Shown: piece by piece, positions 54,777 to 64,000 of the stretch | Layout: each line of letters opens with the position of its first letter | Numbering within the stretch: position 1 is the stretch's first letter | Assembly (NCBI GenBank): GCA_030295235.1 | Contig: AP026146.1 | Span: 124,001 to 188,000, forward strand | Source of the DNA: Fistulifera solaris | Lineage: Eukaryota > Bacillariophyta > Bacillariophyceae > Naviculales > Stauroneidaceae | Reading direction: 5' to 3' | Length of the DNA: 64,000 nt | Notes under the pieces: model-generated | What the model saw: only the letters and a program-made list of their open reading frames with translations | Told to the model about the DNA's origin: nothing | The model's database searches: none | Translations under genes and position numbers: made by a program

Positions 54777-55495
54777 ATGATTCGATCTGCTCTTCTCTTT
54801 TCCTTGCTTTTCACGATGAGCGCCGCTTGGACGATGACGGGGACATCGGTGTCAGGCTTTCACGGAGCAGTCTTGATGAATCGTATGCCTTCTTCTTCTT
54901 CTTCGTCGTCGTCGTCGTCGTCTCTCACCATGAAGAAAGGAAAATCCAACGTCCCCATGCAAATGCGCGGTCAATACAAAAAGGCACAAGAACTATCGCA
55001 AATGCGTAAGGAAATGATCGCGGCGAGTCAAGCGGGAGATGATGGTTTGCCGGTATTCAATTTGTTTGTGCGGACGAAACGTGGGAATGTAAGTGGAAAA
55101 TACTGGTATATGGAATGAATCATCGATGCAACATTTTTGAAATTCTCATTCTTTTTGTTTGTGACAAGATGTGGTACCCGTGCGGAAGCTTCAAAGGCGA
55201 CGACCGATCCGCGGCCTTGACCAAAAGTTGGGCCGACAATGGTTTGTTGGCCGGTATTAGCAAGAAGCAATTGGATGGAGGTATCGCCGGTAGCTTGTAC
55301 CGTGACTTGGACAAACTGAAAGAAACCATCTTGCGAGCGTTTCCGCAACTTCGTAAAAGTAAAGATGAACTGGAATTTGGGTACAAATTGTCCTTCAAGG
55401 GACTAGATGAAGAGAAGGCCAAAGAAATATTTGTTGTCGAACCCAAGGAGAACAAGGGAGTACTTGACAACATCAAAGATATTTTTAGTGGATGA
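54777..55495 (+). CDS. HHL1: HHL1-like photosystem II protection protein, plastid targeted
   Basis: Two exons (54777-55088, 55169-55495; 80-base intron ending ACAAG) encode 212 residues. A signal peptide (IRSALLFSLLFTMSAAW) is followed by a Ser-rich transit region, including a run of eleven Ser. The mature part has the HHL1 core: LPVFNLFVRTKRGN, MWYPCGSFKGDDRSAALTKSW, GGIAGSLYRDLDKLKETILRAFPQLRKS and LEFGYKLSF. In plants HHL1 associates with photosystem II and protects it under high light. No membrane helix remains in the mature part. The C-terminal 25 residues (EPKENKGVLDNIKDIFSG) look specific to this lineage. Confidence 0.85.
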
Positions 55496-56000
55496 ATAGT
55501 GGTGAAGGAGTGTGACAGGAAAGAGAAAGACGTTCCATCGATATAGCTGTTCTAATTTAGCTTGCGCAAGTTTTATTCGTTCGTTTTTGCGTTCACCAGG
55601 AATATCTATGATTTATGATGTGAATAGAAGTATTTTAGCATGGCGTTAGACGATGATAACTATTTTTATGGATAGAAAAGAGAGATTAGATGAATCTGTA
55701 GCCTGCAAGATGTCGAGAAGCAGGTACCAGGTAGGACGCAATAGGCTCCTACAATCAGTAACAGTGCGACGCAGACTTCAAACTACAGTAGGGTTCGAAG
55801 TGAGCTTGACAACCCAGCATTTTCTCCAAGGTTCGGAGCGGATCGACGACCATGATACACAATCAAACTGCCCCGCTGGCGTTGTTTCTCTCATCTTTGC
55901 AATACTTTCCTCGCGCGAAATCATACAGTGTACGAGCCATTGTTGAGGTATTCTATTACCAGTTCATCACAATAGCAAAAAATATATTATAGTATAAATT
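55496..56000. other. Intergenic
   Basis: 505 bases with one weak open frame (55653-55946) of Arg/Ser-rich composition and no recognisable domain; probably non-coding. Confidence 0.4.
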
Positions 56001-56797
56001 ATGGCATCTTCCGGAGCCGGATACGATTTATCGGCGTCGACGTTCAGCCCCGACGGACGCATCTTCCAAGTCGAGTACGCCTCGAAAGCCGTCGAGAATG
56101 CCGGAACGGTTATTGGCATTAAGGCCTCAAACGGCATTGTCTTGGGCGTCAGCAAACCGTTGTTGCACAAAATGGTGGTACCCAGCACGTGCAGTTACAA
56201 ACGCATTCACTCCGTCGATGAACACGCGGGGATCGCCAGTACCGGCTTTTTGCCCGACGCCCGTCAACTGGTCGGTCGGGCCATCGATGAAGCCGCAAAT
56301 TGGGAAGATCAGTATGGTGTCAAAGTACCACCCGATGTGTTGGCGGATCGATTGGGTTATTTCATGCATTATTACACACTCTCGGGGGGATTGCGTCCTT
56401 TGGGGCTTCGTGCGTGATTGGCGCGTACGATCAAGACACGAAGCAATACAAATTGCACATGGTCGAACCCAATGGCTCGGCGGCGAGTTATTACGGAGTG
56501 GCCACGGGCAAAGGGAAACAAGCGGCGAAAACGGAACTAGAAAAGTTGAATCTGCACAAGGAACCGTGTACGGTAGACGAAGCCGTTCAACATATTGCCA
56601 AGATTCTCACCATGTTGCATCAAGAAAACAAGGACAATGAGGGGAAGCCGTTGGAAATGGAACTCAGTTGGATCTGCGAAGCAAGTAAATACAAACATGT
56701 TGGTGTACCGAAAGCACGAATCGCTGAGGTAAAAGCTTGGGTGCAGGAACAGCTGGAAGAAGAGGATGACGACGAGGAAGAAGCCATGGAAGAATAA
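56001..56797 (+). CDS. PSMA3: 20S proteasome subunit alpha type-3 (alpha7)
   Basis: Single exon, about 265 residues after restoring one T in the run 56399-56401, where the conserved RPFGASCVIGAYD otherwise becomes RPLGLRA and stops. The N-terminal alpha signature YDLSASTFSPDGRIFQVEYA is preceded by GAG, as in PSMA3. GLFGVDYTL-type positions and EDQYGVKVPPDVLADRLGYFMHYYT follow. The very acidic C-terminus (EEEDDDEEEAMEE) is characteristic of alpha7. The subunit is part of the outer ring gating the 20S core. The gene is essential in eukaryotes, so a one-base loss at a homopolymer is almost surely an artefact unless a second copy exists. Confidence 0.92.
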
Positions 56798-56948
56798 CAG
56801 CTTTACCAACTCATATTACCCATGGATATATTTGGTATATTACTTTAATTTCATGTCTTTGCTGGTATGAAACGTAATACTAGAAATAGCAATGTAAATC
56901 ATGTTTAGTGCACACTTTCGTGTAGATGAGTGCAATACAACACAAAAG

Positions 56949-58448
56949 CTATTCTGTTTTCTTTTCTTCTACGGCAGCCGAAGGTGTGAATTTGCTTTTC
57001 AAACATCCTTGCTGTAGTGCCAGGTCTTCAAAGGTTGTCAATAAGCTGGGTGCCATCGGAACATCCAACGTCAAATCAGGCAAGATTGTATGAAGTCGAT
57101 CGATTCCTTTCTTCACTTGATACTCTGACACGATGGCGTTGCGCACGAGGAAGCCAAATAAGGCCGCCATGGCATCCAGATTCGAATGGGCATCGGGGTC
57201 CCCATCTGCCTTCATGCCGTCTTTTTCCATGGCAGCGAAAACGCCTCGCTTGACCAATTCGTGATGAAAGTGAGCTGCTTCCAGCTCTTTCACACAACGA
57301 GCCGCCTCGTCGAGCTCACAACTGAGCAAGTACTCTTGCAAGAGCTGGTCCATATCCTTCTTGAGATCTTCCACCGGACGGCCGTCACCGGGTCCCCAAA
57401 CTTTCTCTAAACGAGCCGTGCAATGTTCTCGGCTGAGCAAAGTCAAAGCTTTCTCAATTACCAGATCTCCGGGACGATTGTTGTTCTGGTCGGACATGAA
57501 TGCCGGAGGGAGTACCTCGTCCACTACAGCTCGTGCAAGGAACGAAGCTACAATTGTCTGTTTCCCCAACACTATATGAGCTACGAAAATAAAATAATTC
57601 GAACAACCAATACCCTTTTTCCGCCACTTACCGCCGCATCCGGTACATCTGTCTGCAAATCCTCCATGGAATCCAAAAGTTTCTCAAATCCGGTCGTCAT
57701 ATCGGACATGGTCATCGGGGTGGGATGTAAGCAGGTGAGCAAGCGACTGGTCAACTCGCGAGACCGCGAACTCTTGTCGAGCGCCAAACTGACGGCCTTT
57801 TGACAATTTCCGAATGATATTCTTGACAGCCTAGTTCCTCTAAAGTTCGAATCACTTCATCGGTATCGGCGGAATCGTAATACTCGTGAAGACACTCGGT
57901 CAACTGGAGTTTAAATTCACTCAAGGTGAGCAGGGGGCCGTAGACAGCTTTCGACGTTCCCGGATCGTATCCACGTTTCTCGGCAACGTCGGACTCCATG
58001 CTGCTCAGAATGTACCGAGACGAATCCTCGGCTTCATCGTAAATCGGATCCTTCTCGTCAATGGGGTCTTTCTCGGCGTAAGAAGGATCCATCAATTCTT
58101 TCCATTGGCCCTTCCCGTGACCGCCTTGTTTCTTGAAGGCGCTGTTGTAATTACCCGAGTCTTTGTCGGCGGTCTTTTTACGGGTAATGTTTCGTTTCGC
58201 TGTGCCTTCGACGACCTTCGTCTCGTGTTCGCCTTCTTTGGGTTCGGTTGTCTTGGCGATAATCTTGGCGGCCTTGGCTTGAACTTCCGTGGAAATGGCT
58301 CGAATACCTTCACCCGTCGGATTGTGGACTTTTCCCTAGAAACAAGGCACGTGTCAGTGTTTGTTACGGCCGAATTCACGCAAAGGGGGCCAGAGTGACG
58401 TACCATGGTGCTTACAGTAATTTCTGGACGCTTCGCGAATTCGGCCAT
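56949..58448 (-). CDS. PDCD4/MRF-like protein with MA3 domains
   Basis: Exon 1 (58448-58404) encodes MAEFAKRPEITVSTM; exon 2 (58335-57632) has a basic N-terminal motif (GTAKRNITRKK, then KKQGGHGKGQWKELMD) and the first MA3 domain (YGPLLTLSEFKLQLTECLHEYYDSADTDEVIRTLEELG); exon 3 (to 56949) has the second (LEKVWGPGDGRPVEDLKKDMDQLLQEYLLSCELDEAARCVKEL). MA3 proteins bind eIF4A and dampen or tune cap-dependent translation. One A is missing at the run 57798-57801 (SEIVKKAV), and the exon 2/3 junction near 57571 is out of phase by one base, possibly another slip at the C run 57564-57567. The upstream motif recurs alone in the small protein at 62328. Confidence 0.82.
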
Positions 58449-58628
58449 GACAAGTAATGATATATTGTGATAATAGCAATTTGAAATGATAAGGGATGCT
58501 TTGAAAATTAATTCTCTTTCTTGTTTCGGTTAGTAGGAGAAGGTAGGATGGTTGATGATGACAATCCACTCACGATCACTCTCGACTTGCGTGTCAAATG
58601 GATCTTGGATCCTCACAAAACTATAAAA

Positions 58629-58632
58629 TTAA
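58629..58632. repeat. TTAA target site, left
   Basis: Tetranucleotide flanking the left end of the piggyBac element; its pair is at 61759-61762. Confidence 0.85.
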
Positions 58633-61600
58633 CCCATATCCGGTCATGATATCCCATTTGGGATATCATACCCCATTTTAGCGAAGATTTCGTTACCTAA
58701 CTTAATCTCTGTTTAACTTTCGAAATCCCCATTTTGATATTGTAATCCTTGTTATTTAAGTAAATTGGTTCTGAAATTTGTTTTTAAATTAGGCAGACAT
58801 TGCAAATCCTATTATCTGCTATATCGAGCACCTCGTCGGCACTTTTTGCTCTGTCTGTCACCCACACAAGGCCCTTTTTCTCATTCCAATATCTCGATCA
58901 CCATGGCGTCTCCTGCAAATCTGGTTGATAATGATCAACAACAACAACCAAAAAAAACGAAAGTGTGGCCTTTGCAAAAGCGAAGGTCATGACAAACGGA
59001 ATTGTCCTGCGCGAAACCGTTTACCAGCCCAAAATTCAGTGCCTGACACGACCGTACATCAAAATGATGTTATTGTGGCACCACCAACACCTCCCATGCC
59101 TGCTTTTGTTCCTCGATTCCCTCCTATACTTAACTGGCAACATATTCTTTATGTTGTATTTGATTTGGAGACCACTGGATTTTCAAAAAAGTTTCACGAA
59201 ATCATTGAATTGTCGGCACAGATTTTGAATCCATCCGGTATTCAAGTCGAAGATGGCCAATTCAGCGAACTTATCCATCCAAGCAAGATGATTTCGGATG
59301 AAATCATTGCATTGACTGGAATAACCAATGATATGGTTAAGAATTCTCCATTGTTCCCAGTTGTTGCAAGAGATTTCATCCATTTCATGCAAAAATGTGC
59401 ATCAGAATCCGACATTCGTGTTGATCACATCGTCCTCGTTAAGCACAATGGGAAACGGTTTGATGTTCCTTTCTTGCTTTCTGAATTGAAAAGATACAAT
59501 CTTGAACATCATATCCTTGAAGATCATAGGTTTGGGTTTGCTATCGACCACGATAGAAATGGCAAAAAAACTGTCTCTCAAAGAAATTTGGCAGCACCGC
59601 CAGCTTACAACCTTGGTTCTCTTTTTCAATATGTCACTGGTGAAAACCCTGACCAAGCGCATCGTGCTTGGTCAGATGTGCAGTCAACAGTCCGTGTATT
59701 TCGCTTTCAGCACTTTTGGTCAATTCGTCTGAGTTGCTTGTTCTTGTTACATCCGAATGCATTGGAAGCTCCCACCACATTGACACTGGATCTGCCTGAC
59801 GACTGGAGGAGGAGGAAGTTTCTTCTGATGAAGAAAGCAAAGTCGGGAAGAATTCACTGATGAATTGATTGATGAAGTCAATAATCAAACGCAGCCTCTT
59901 GGGGATTCTTGGGAAAAGGATGTCATCTTCCAGGCTATGGAGCCGAATCCAATGGAAAGTTTCCGGATCCACCACACAACAGTTGGCAGGAGCGAACGAG
60001 TTATAACGGGTCTGTTGTGCAGTCCCATTGATGTCAACACACCGATTCGTGCCTGGAGGGAAATTTTCAAGAAAACACTACTTGATAGAATAGTGTTTCA
60101 TACGAACGAATACGGAAAGCTACGATCAAAAGATTGGAAGGATGTTACACGGCATGATCTGGAGCAATTCATTGCGGTGTTATTCCTTATGAGTATCCAA
60201 AAGCGAAAAGACAAGCCATCAAACTGGTTCTCAGACGATCCATACCTTGAATGTCAGGCTGCAAAAAACATTATGAGTGGGCGAAAATTCCACAAGATGC
60301 TTCGATTTCTTCACTGTTGCTCTGTAACCAATCAACCAACAGGAGACAATTATGATCCAGCCTATAAGATAGCAGAAGTACGGGACTACCTGGAAGACCG
60401 CTTTTCCAGATTATTTTCACCTGGCCAACAATTGTCACTTGATGAGACTCTCATTCGTGCATTTGGAAGGATGAAGTTCAAAGTGCGCATCATTTCTAAG
60501 TCAGCACGGTACGGGATCAAAGTATATGTGTTGACTGATGCTGAAACAGCATATGTCCTTCGTGTTCTTGTTTACACCGGAAAAGCGACCTAAAAGAACA
60601 TGAATCAGATGAAGTCAACAAAAAGAAAACTGTTCAGGTAGTTGAGAAGCTGGTGAGCCCATTCTTTGGTACTCACAGAACTGTTTATGTGGATCGGTTC
60701 TATACATCAGTTGATCTGATGAAGGCGCTGAAAAAAAATGATATCTATGTGACGGGGACCGTTGTTGCAAACAGACTACCAAAAGATGTGCGACTAGCCA
60801 AGAATTCACCGGTGTTTAAGTCCATGAAAAGAGGAGATGCTATTAAGTTTCGCTTAAAGATGAATGATGGAAGTGGTGGGGTCTTCTATGCTGGTCTGGT
60901 GTGTTGGAAAGACAGTAAAATGGTTTACTGCCTTTCGAATGACAGCAATAATCATGACTTCGATGAGTGTCGGCCGAAGAGTGCAAGGTGGGATTGTTAC
61001 AGTCCCAAGACCAATCTCAATTGCACACTACAACAAATACATGGGGGTGTTGACTTGGCGGATATGCGCCGGTTGCACTGTAACTCGACGGTGATGGGAC
61101 TAAGTCGTTGGTGGTTAAAACTCTTCTTCTATTTGCTGGATGTTGGGACTTCTAATGCTCTTGTCTTGTACAACGAGTCACAGAAGCAAAGAGTCAATGA
61201 TTATAAGCCAACAAATATTGTGGAGTTCAAAGGAAAACTAATCTCCAGTCTTGCAGGAGAGATGTCTGGAAATGAACCGAATGTGGCAATGGCAGGACAT
61301 AGGGCTGAGAAGATTCCTAATGACCAGAGATCCAAATGTGCCTATTGTTCCATTCAAGGAAAGGACAGTAGGTCAAGGTACAGATGTGAAACTTGTGGAA
61401 TTCCCCTTTGTTCTGTTTTCAATGGTAAGAGTGATCACGATTGCTTCAGTGAGGCTCATAAAAATGAGGATGTGAGACAGTTGACACTTGCCCATTACAA
61501 GAAGATGCAGACAACAACAAACAACAGAGGAAAGAAAAAAAATTAAAATTAGTAATCTATATATAGTCAACTCACTATTCGGTGACTTTCAATGGAAACA

Positions 61601-61758
61601 ACCAATGATATGTTAGTTTTGCAAAGGTTTATAACTTAAGATCCATGATTTCATAGCATCATTAGTACATTTGCGTAGAAACAGTACCAGGTATAATTAC
61701 AGTTTCTGACCGGTACTGATATCCCATATGGGATATCAGGGGGGTGATCGGATATCGG
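58633..61758 (+). mobile_element. Complete piggyBac-type DNA transposon
   Basis: A 3126-base element flanked by TTAA on both sides. Left end CCCATATCCGGTCA and right end (outward) CCGATATCCGATCA match at 12 of 14 positions. Just inside, both ends carry a 22-base palindrome built on TGATATCCCAT (58647-58668 and 61717-61738), with one base different between the copies. One long coding region (58903-61546) fills the element. Ends, target sites and coding region are all present, so it may be mobile. Only short homopolymer slips interrupt the protein. Confidence 0.93.
58903..61546 (+). CDS. Zinc knuckle - DEDDh exonuclease - piggyBac transposase fusion
   Basis: From the ATG at 58903 (MASPANLVDN) the order is: CCHC zinc knuckle (CGLCKSEGHDKRNC, residues about 21-34), a DEDDh 3'-5' exonuclease of the RNase T/DnaQ type with motif I FDLETTG (about residue 86), motif II HNGKRFDVPFL (about 185) and motif III HRAWSDVQS (about 253), an acidic linker (LEEEEVSSDEESK), and a piggyBac transposase (DDE_Tnp_1_7 type). 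Its three catalytic Asp are in LSLDETLI (60441), VYVDRFYTS (60692) and GGVDLADM (61052), and a C-terminal Cys-rich finger starts CAYC (about 61338). Four one-base slips are needed for one frame: A run 58950-58957 (extra), near 59797-59804 (missing), 59851-59852 (missing A) and A run 60581-60584 (missing A). Corrected length is about 881 residues. An exonuclease fused to piggyBac is not an arrangement I know. Confidence 0.82.
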
Positions 61759-61762
61759 TTAA
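61759..61762. repeat. TTAA target site, right
   Basis: Pairs with 58629-58632. Confidence 0.85.
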
Positions 61763-62327
61763 TACAAATTCGCTCTTCGCATAAAACGCTCGATCGTTTT
61801 GCGCTTCGTTGTGACCGAATGTCATGTTCTGTTGCGGTGACACTTTTCTATCTCCTTTTGAGTAGAATTGGAGTCGTAGTACGACTTTCTGACGTAATAC
61901 GAAGGCTTCGACCGAAATTCGCCTTCGTGCGCGGCATGAGCGCGGCACGTTAAAGCTTATAGAATATAGGATCCGAACACCGCACCCTGACTTTGTCAAA
62001 TTCGAGTGAATTGAGCGAGATTAGGGTCACTTTAGACTAGTTAAAGCGATAAATTGTATAAGTCTACCGAATGCATGTGTTAGTCGAACTTAAAAGCCGC
62101 ACCCACAAGAGATAAAACAAAAAGCGATTCATTCAGATGTCACCGACGAGGAGAAAGTCGAAGTAACACCCTGTCCATCCAAAGTGCAAAGCATTATGCG
62201 CACTATCAATGTTTGCCGATGAGACTAGTAACACAGAAAAGAATAAAAAGGTGGAGAGAAACGTATCGCATTAAATAATCCGATAGGAAAAAAGTCTCCT
62301 CGCTCTTCGCTTTGTATATACGACTCC
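61763..62327. other. Intergenic, right flank of piggyBac
   Basis: 565 bases, no gene. It contains several GATATC-free AT-rich tracts and short palindromes such as CGATCG; nothing further recognised. Confidence 0.4.
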
Positions 62328-62511
62328 TTACTCGTCCGTCGAACCGTCATCCAACTCGTTCCATTTGCCTTTGCCTCCGCCTCCTCCGCCTTGTTTCTTG
62401 TCTTTGCGGTTGGGATCATGATCATGCTTTCGTTGAATGTTTCGCTTGGCGGAGCCTTCTTCTCCGACCACGGTTTCGGGAATGTCGAGTTTGCCCTTGT
62501 GGTGCTCTTCT
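62328..62511 (-). CDS. Small basic Gly-rich protein, 3' exon
   Basis: The exon begins after an acceptor TTGCAG (62512-62517) and reads EEHHKGKLDIPETVVGEEGSAKRNI, then DKKQGGGGGGKGKWNEL and DDGSTDE with a stop at 62328. The pattern SAKRNIxRK...KKQGG-GKGxWxEL also forms the N-terminal motif of the MA3 protein 4 kb away (58100-58240). It looks like a stand-alone copy of that motif, found in plant MRF-type translation factors just before the first MA3 domain. The 5' exon, probably very short, was not identified with confidence. Role unknown; RNA or ribosome binding is a guess from composition. Confidence 0.55.
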
Positions 62512-62517
62512 CTGCAA

Positions 62518-63400
62518 GAAATTGCGAAGGAAACATAAAATGAGCTAGTGAGAATATAAGGAATCGAATAAGGAGAAACATAAGCAACGGCTTTCACACG
62601 AAGGTGATATTGAAATTGACTTAAAAATCATGTACCCCCGTTCTCAGAAAAGATCCAATTGCAAAACCTGCACCCGAAATTTGTGATTGCTCTCTTAACA
62701 AGCTGCTGCAACATCAGTCGTGAACATTCGAAAATGTCCACCCCCTGTCGTGTACAATCTTTCGGCCGCATCGTGTCATCCGTGCGAAACAGGAACCCAT
62801 TGTTGCATCCAAGTGCACCGCCGACTTACTCTTTAGGGTGTACCATATTGATGAATTTTAACTTTTTATACAGCAGGTGATGATTTGGTTAGGGTTGTAA
62901 AAAACTTGGGTTGTTTTCGAGAATTATGGATCTTGATGATAGAGATGTATGTCATCCAGCGCCTCTCCCACAACAAGATCGCCGTCGCGTGATGGTCTCG
63001 TTCGAAGCGAACTGTTCTTTCTCACGTGTACCTACACAATGGTAAATTTTGTACGTACGCGTGGAAGCCGAGAGAAAAATGCGAAGCTTCTACGGACGAA
63101 CGAACGATCCATTTTCAGTCATGCGTCAGCTGGTCTTGGCGACGCACAGACCGAAAACCCGCTGTACCGATTGTTCGTCGACCGACGACGACGACCATGG
63201 AGAAAACAAAGCTGTAATGCCCGTCGTGATCTCTTTCTTATGGCTTTGTTTGAGGTTCGTAAAAGCGTCAAAAGCTTTGGTTGAGATTTACAAGCCTCTG
63301 TAAGAAATACTAGCATTCACCCGAGCCACGCAATCCAGGAAAGGGTTTTTTATTAATCCATTGCAACAACAACACTCGTGGTTGTCCGAATTGTTTCATC
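62518..63400. other. No supported gene
   Basis: About 880 bases between the small protein exon and LSM1. Open frames at 62659-62880 and 62949-63303 are Arg/Ser-rich, overlap each other and lack any domain. The missing 5' exon of the small minus-strand gene should lie at the left side. Confidence 0.4.
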
Positions 63401-63989
63401 ATGAGTCAAACGAATCAAAACAGCCATAATACACCACCACGACCGGGAAGAAACAGCAATACAGCACCTCGCAATACTCCTGTACAACTGCATGCCGATT
63501 CGGGTGTCCCTCATGGTCATGTGCCGGCTTATTTACCCGGATCCGCTAGTTTAGTCGAAGAACTCGATCAACCCGTTTTGGTGGTATTGAGAGACGGAAA
63601 GCATCTCGTTGGGGTGAGTTTTAAATGAAGAATAGCTATCTCTTGAACAAAATCCATTTCGTCTGGACCGCATGGCTCAAACCCGCTTTCGCTTTTTTTC
63701 TCTTTCCCCTGTTGCCTGAAAGACACTTTGTTCCTACGATCAATACAGCAATCTTGTATTGGGGGATGCCGTCGAACGAAGAATTGTGGTAGAAGATGGA
63801 AGAACGCTCTATACCGACATTCCTCTGGGGTTGTATGTCGTGCGGGGAGATACAGTGGTGATACTAGGACAGATTCCCTCGACGGCCAATCCACAATGGA
63901 TGCAACCGGTCACGGTCGAAGAGATCAACGAACGAATGGAACAAACGACGTCGTTGCAGTGGGACTTTGACAATGATCTGATAGCGTAA
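63401..63989 (+). CDS. LSM1: LSm1, Sm-like RNA decapping factor
   Basis: Two exons (63401-63613 and 63723-63989; 109-base intron) encode 159 residues in phase. After a Pro/Asn-rich N-terminus comes the Sm1 motif (ASLVEELDQPVLVVLRDGKHLVGTLCSYDQYSNLVLGDAVE) and Sm2 (IPLGLYVVRGDTVVILGQI), with the Sm RNA-binding positions D-Q-Y-S-N in the loop. LSm1 forms the cytoplasmic LSm1-7 ring that binds the 3' ends of deadenylated mRNAs and promotes decapping in P-bodies. The C-terminal helix (VTVEEINERMEQ) is the LSm1-specific extension. Confidence 0.93.
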
Positions 63990-64000
63990 TTGATAATGAA

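Noticed and set aside
62949-63303. Two overlapping Arg-rich frames before LSM1
   Set aside because: They overlap in different frames and show no domain or splice signals; more likely promoter sequence.

Overview
This is nuclear DNA of a photosynthetic stramenopile, most likely a pennate diatom. The evidence is short GT-AG introns (about 60-110 nt), several products with a signal peptide followed by a diatom-style plastid cleavage context (for example SALAW-VP, AHSF-QLP, HEAF-IVP), two Ty1/copia elements that resemble the diatom CoDi families, and a plastid and housekeeping gene set of algal type. The species cannot be fixed from the sequence.

Layout. 1-2.2 kb: a mitochondrial succinate/fumarate-type carrier and a probable complex I subunit. 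2.8-13 kb: remnant of a divergent homeodomain-like gene, then a CDC20 gene split by a 7.6-kb copia retrotransposon with a 5-bp target duplication. 13-16.2 kb: an MFSD5-like transporter and a plastid M41-like metallopeptidase. 16.5-19.9 kb: an older, decayed CDC20/homeodomain-like pair. 20.3-21.6 kb: plastid glycerol-3-phosphate acyltransferase. 21.9-27.8 kb: a second copia element with LTRs of equal length and no visible difference, inserted 138 bp upstream of a cytochrome b5 reductase gene. 28.9-31.1 kb: a Thr/Pro-rich membrane protein. 31.8-34.2 kb: a Zn2Cys6 transcription factor. 34.3-37.4 kb: an inverted segmental copy of the 2.9-13.5 kb region that lacks the retrotransposon. 37.5-40 kb: METE. 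41-58.4 kb: a dense run of SCP2, a plastid acidic protein, SCYL1, a PA-TM-RING ligase, alanyl-tRNA synthetase, PA2G4, a thiol dioxygenase, HHL1, proteasome subunit alpha type-3 and a PDCD4-like MA3 protein. 58.6-61.8 kb: a complete piggyBac element with terminal repeats and TTAA target sites. Its reading frame joins a zinc knuckle and a DEDDh 3'-5' exonuclease to the transposase. 62.3-64 kb: a small Gly-rich protein and LSM1.

An important caution concerns base accuracy. Many otherwise convincing genes (METE, SCYL1, PSMA3, PA2G4, GPAT, PDCD4-like, Zn2Cys6, both element polyproteins) are broken by a single-base gain or loss, nearly always in a homopolymer run. This looks like sequencing or assembly error more than decay, so gene models are given as spans with the suspected slip positions named. 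The CDC20 copies also carry larger lesions and are treated as pseudogenes or doubtful.

The genes do not form operons. The most notable items are the exonuclease-piggyBac fusion, the transposon-split and duplicated CDC20 locus, a template-switch rearrangement inside the first copia element, and a cluster of six AAGAACGT motifs with inverted repeats in the 5' flank of METE.
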